Assembly: GCA_032716605.1 (NCBI GenBank)
Contig: CM064552.1
Span: forward strand, 9,052,023-9,116,022
From: Paralithodes platypus
Lineage: Eukaryota; Arthropoda; Malacostraca; Decapoda; Lithodidae
Reading direction: 5' to 3'
Length of the DNA: 64,000 bases
A model generated the notes under the pieces. The model worked only from the letters and a program-made list of their open reading frames with translations, made no database searches and was not told the origin of the DNA. Position numbers and translations under genes: made by a program. Of this stretch, positions 63,536 through 64,000 are shown piece by piece. The stretch's first letter is position 1. The number at the start of each line of letters is the position of its first letter.

Positions 63536-64000
63536 GAAACCCTATAGTGAAGACCGATAGGCGGTATACCTCAGTGTGGTGTTAGAGTACCTTTAAAGCA
63601 ACGGTACACACACACCCCACACCACACACACACATCACAGGCCACACACAAAACCCTATAGTGAAGACCGATAAGCGGTATACCGCCTCAGTGTGTGTAT
63701 TCCTGTAGCAACGGTAACCACACACACACACACACCACACACACACACACACACACGCCACACCCACACACACACACACGTACACACAAAACCCTATATT
63801 GAAGAACGGATAGCGTACTAACCTGCAGTGTGTGTAGTCCTGTAGCCAACGGTAACCGACCACAACACAGCTACCACACACACAACACACAACACACACA
63901 CAACACACACACCACACACCACAAACACACACAACCCTATAGTGAAGACCGATAGCGTATACCTCAGTGGTGTGTAGTCCTGTATCAAACGGTAACCACA
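63536..64000. repeat. 114-144-bp tandem repeat with embedded CA tracts, 4 copies
   Basis: AACCCTATAGTGAAGACCGA begins at 63538, 63652, about 63789 and 63933. Each is followed by CAGTGTG(T), TAGTCCTGTA, CAACGGTAACCACAC and a CA tract of varying length. It runs off the window. Confidence 0.92.

Overview
This window looks like intergenic or intronic DNA from a repeat-rich invertebrate nuclear genome. It is AT-rich and very dense in long dinucleotide microsatellites. It carries CR1/jockey-type LINE fragments, tRNA-derived SINEs and many short TTAA-flanked inverted-repeat elements. A crustacean, and most plausibly a decapod, fits this texture, but that is an inference from general knowledge: there is no host marker gene. 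I found no intact host protein-coding gene. Every long open frame is either a LINE remnant or a by-product of a tandem repeat whose period is divisible by three, or of a microsatellite.

Layout. 1-5.2 kb: tRNA-like SINE heads, a 28/34-bp minisatellite (2092-2588), and a four-copy composite repeat carrying CT tracts (3110-3648). 5.2-12.7 kb: microsatellites, short inverted-repeat elements, a coding-like orphan segment (about 10380-10795), a 551-bp TTAA element (10971-11521) and a tRNA-Val-type SINE (12246). 12.76-14.6 kb: a LINE with an intact 3' half of its ORF2. 15-19.4 kb: 25-bp and 27-bp minisatellites, a LINE tail and a foldback element. 20.3-22.1 kb: quiet AT-rich DNA. 24.1-26.65 kb: a second, frameshifted LINE copy on the minus strand, ending in GA-rich sequence, followed by a 32-bp minisatellite. 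28.3-43.4 kb: a dense field of TTAA-flanked short elements. 44-54.9 kb: further LINE pieces, a roughly 64-bp minisatellite (47740-49215) and a perfect 53-bp array (53785-54209). 55-64 kb: LINE 3' ends with CAA tails, a perfect 35-bp inverted repeat (59577-59653), an assembly gap (63316-63415) and a terminal tandem array.

The main family of short elements (about 27 complete or partial copies of roughly 330-390 bp) has termini TTAAGGGG...CCCCTTAA, two internal hairpins and internal 30-bp-scale degenerate repeats. It has no coding capacity. At least four other inverted-repeat families occur, three of them also bounded by TTAA, and neighbouring elements repeatedly share one TTAA.

The most striking signal is the octamer TACCGGTA. 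It occurs about 50 times outside minisatellites, where roughly one is expected by chance. Where a paralogous sequence exists in the window, the octamer (or TACCGTA/TACGGTA, or TACAGTA) sits exactly where the paralog has a plain TA. That makes it a 5- or 6-bp insertion with duplication of TA. This is the form of excision footprint left by Tc1/mariner-type transposons, and a 3-nt CCG/CGG overhang would explain both the 4-bp (CCGG) and 3-bp (CCG or CGG) cores. I regard this as the best candidate for an undescribed phenomenon here.
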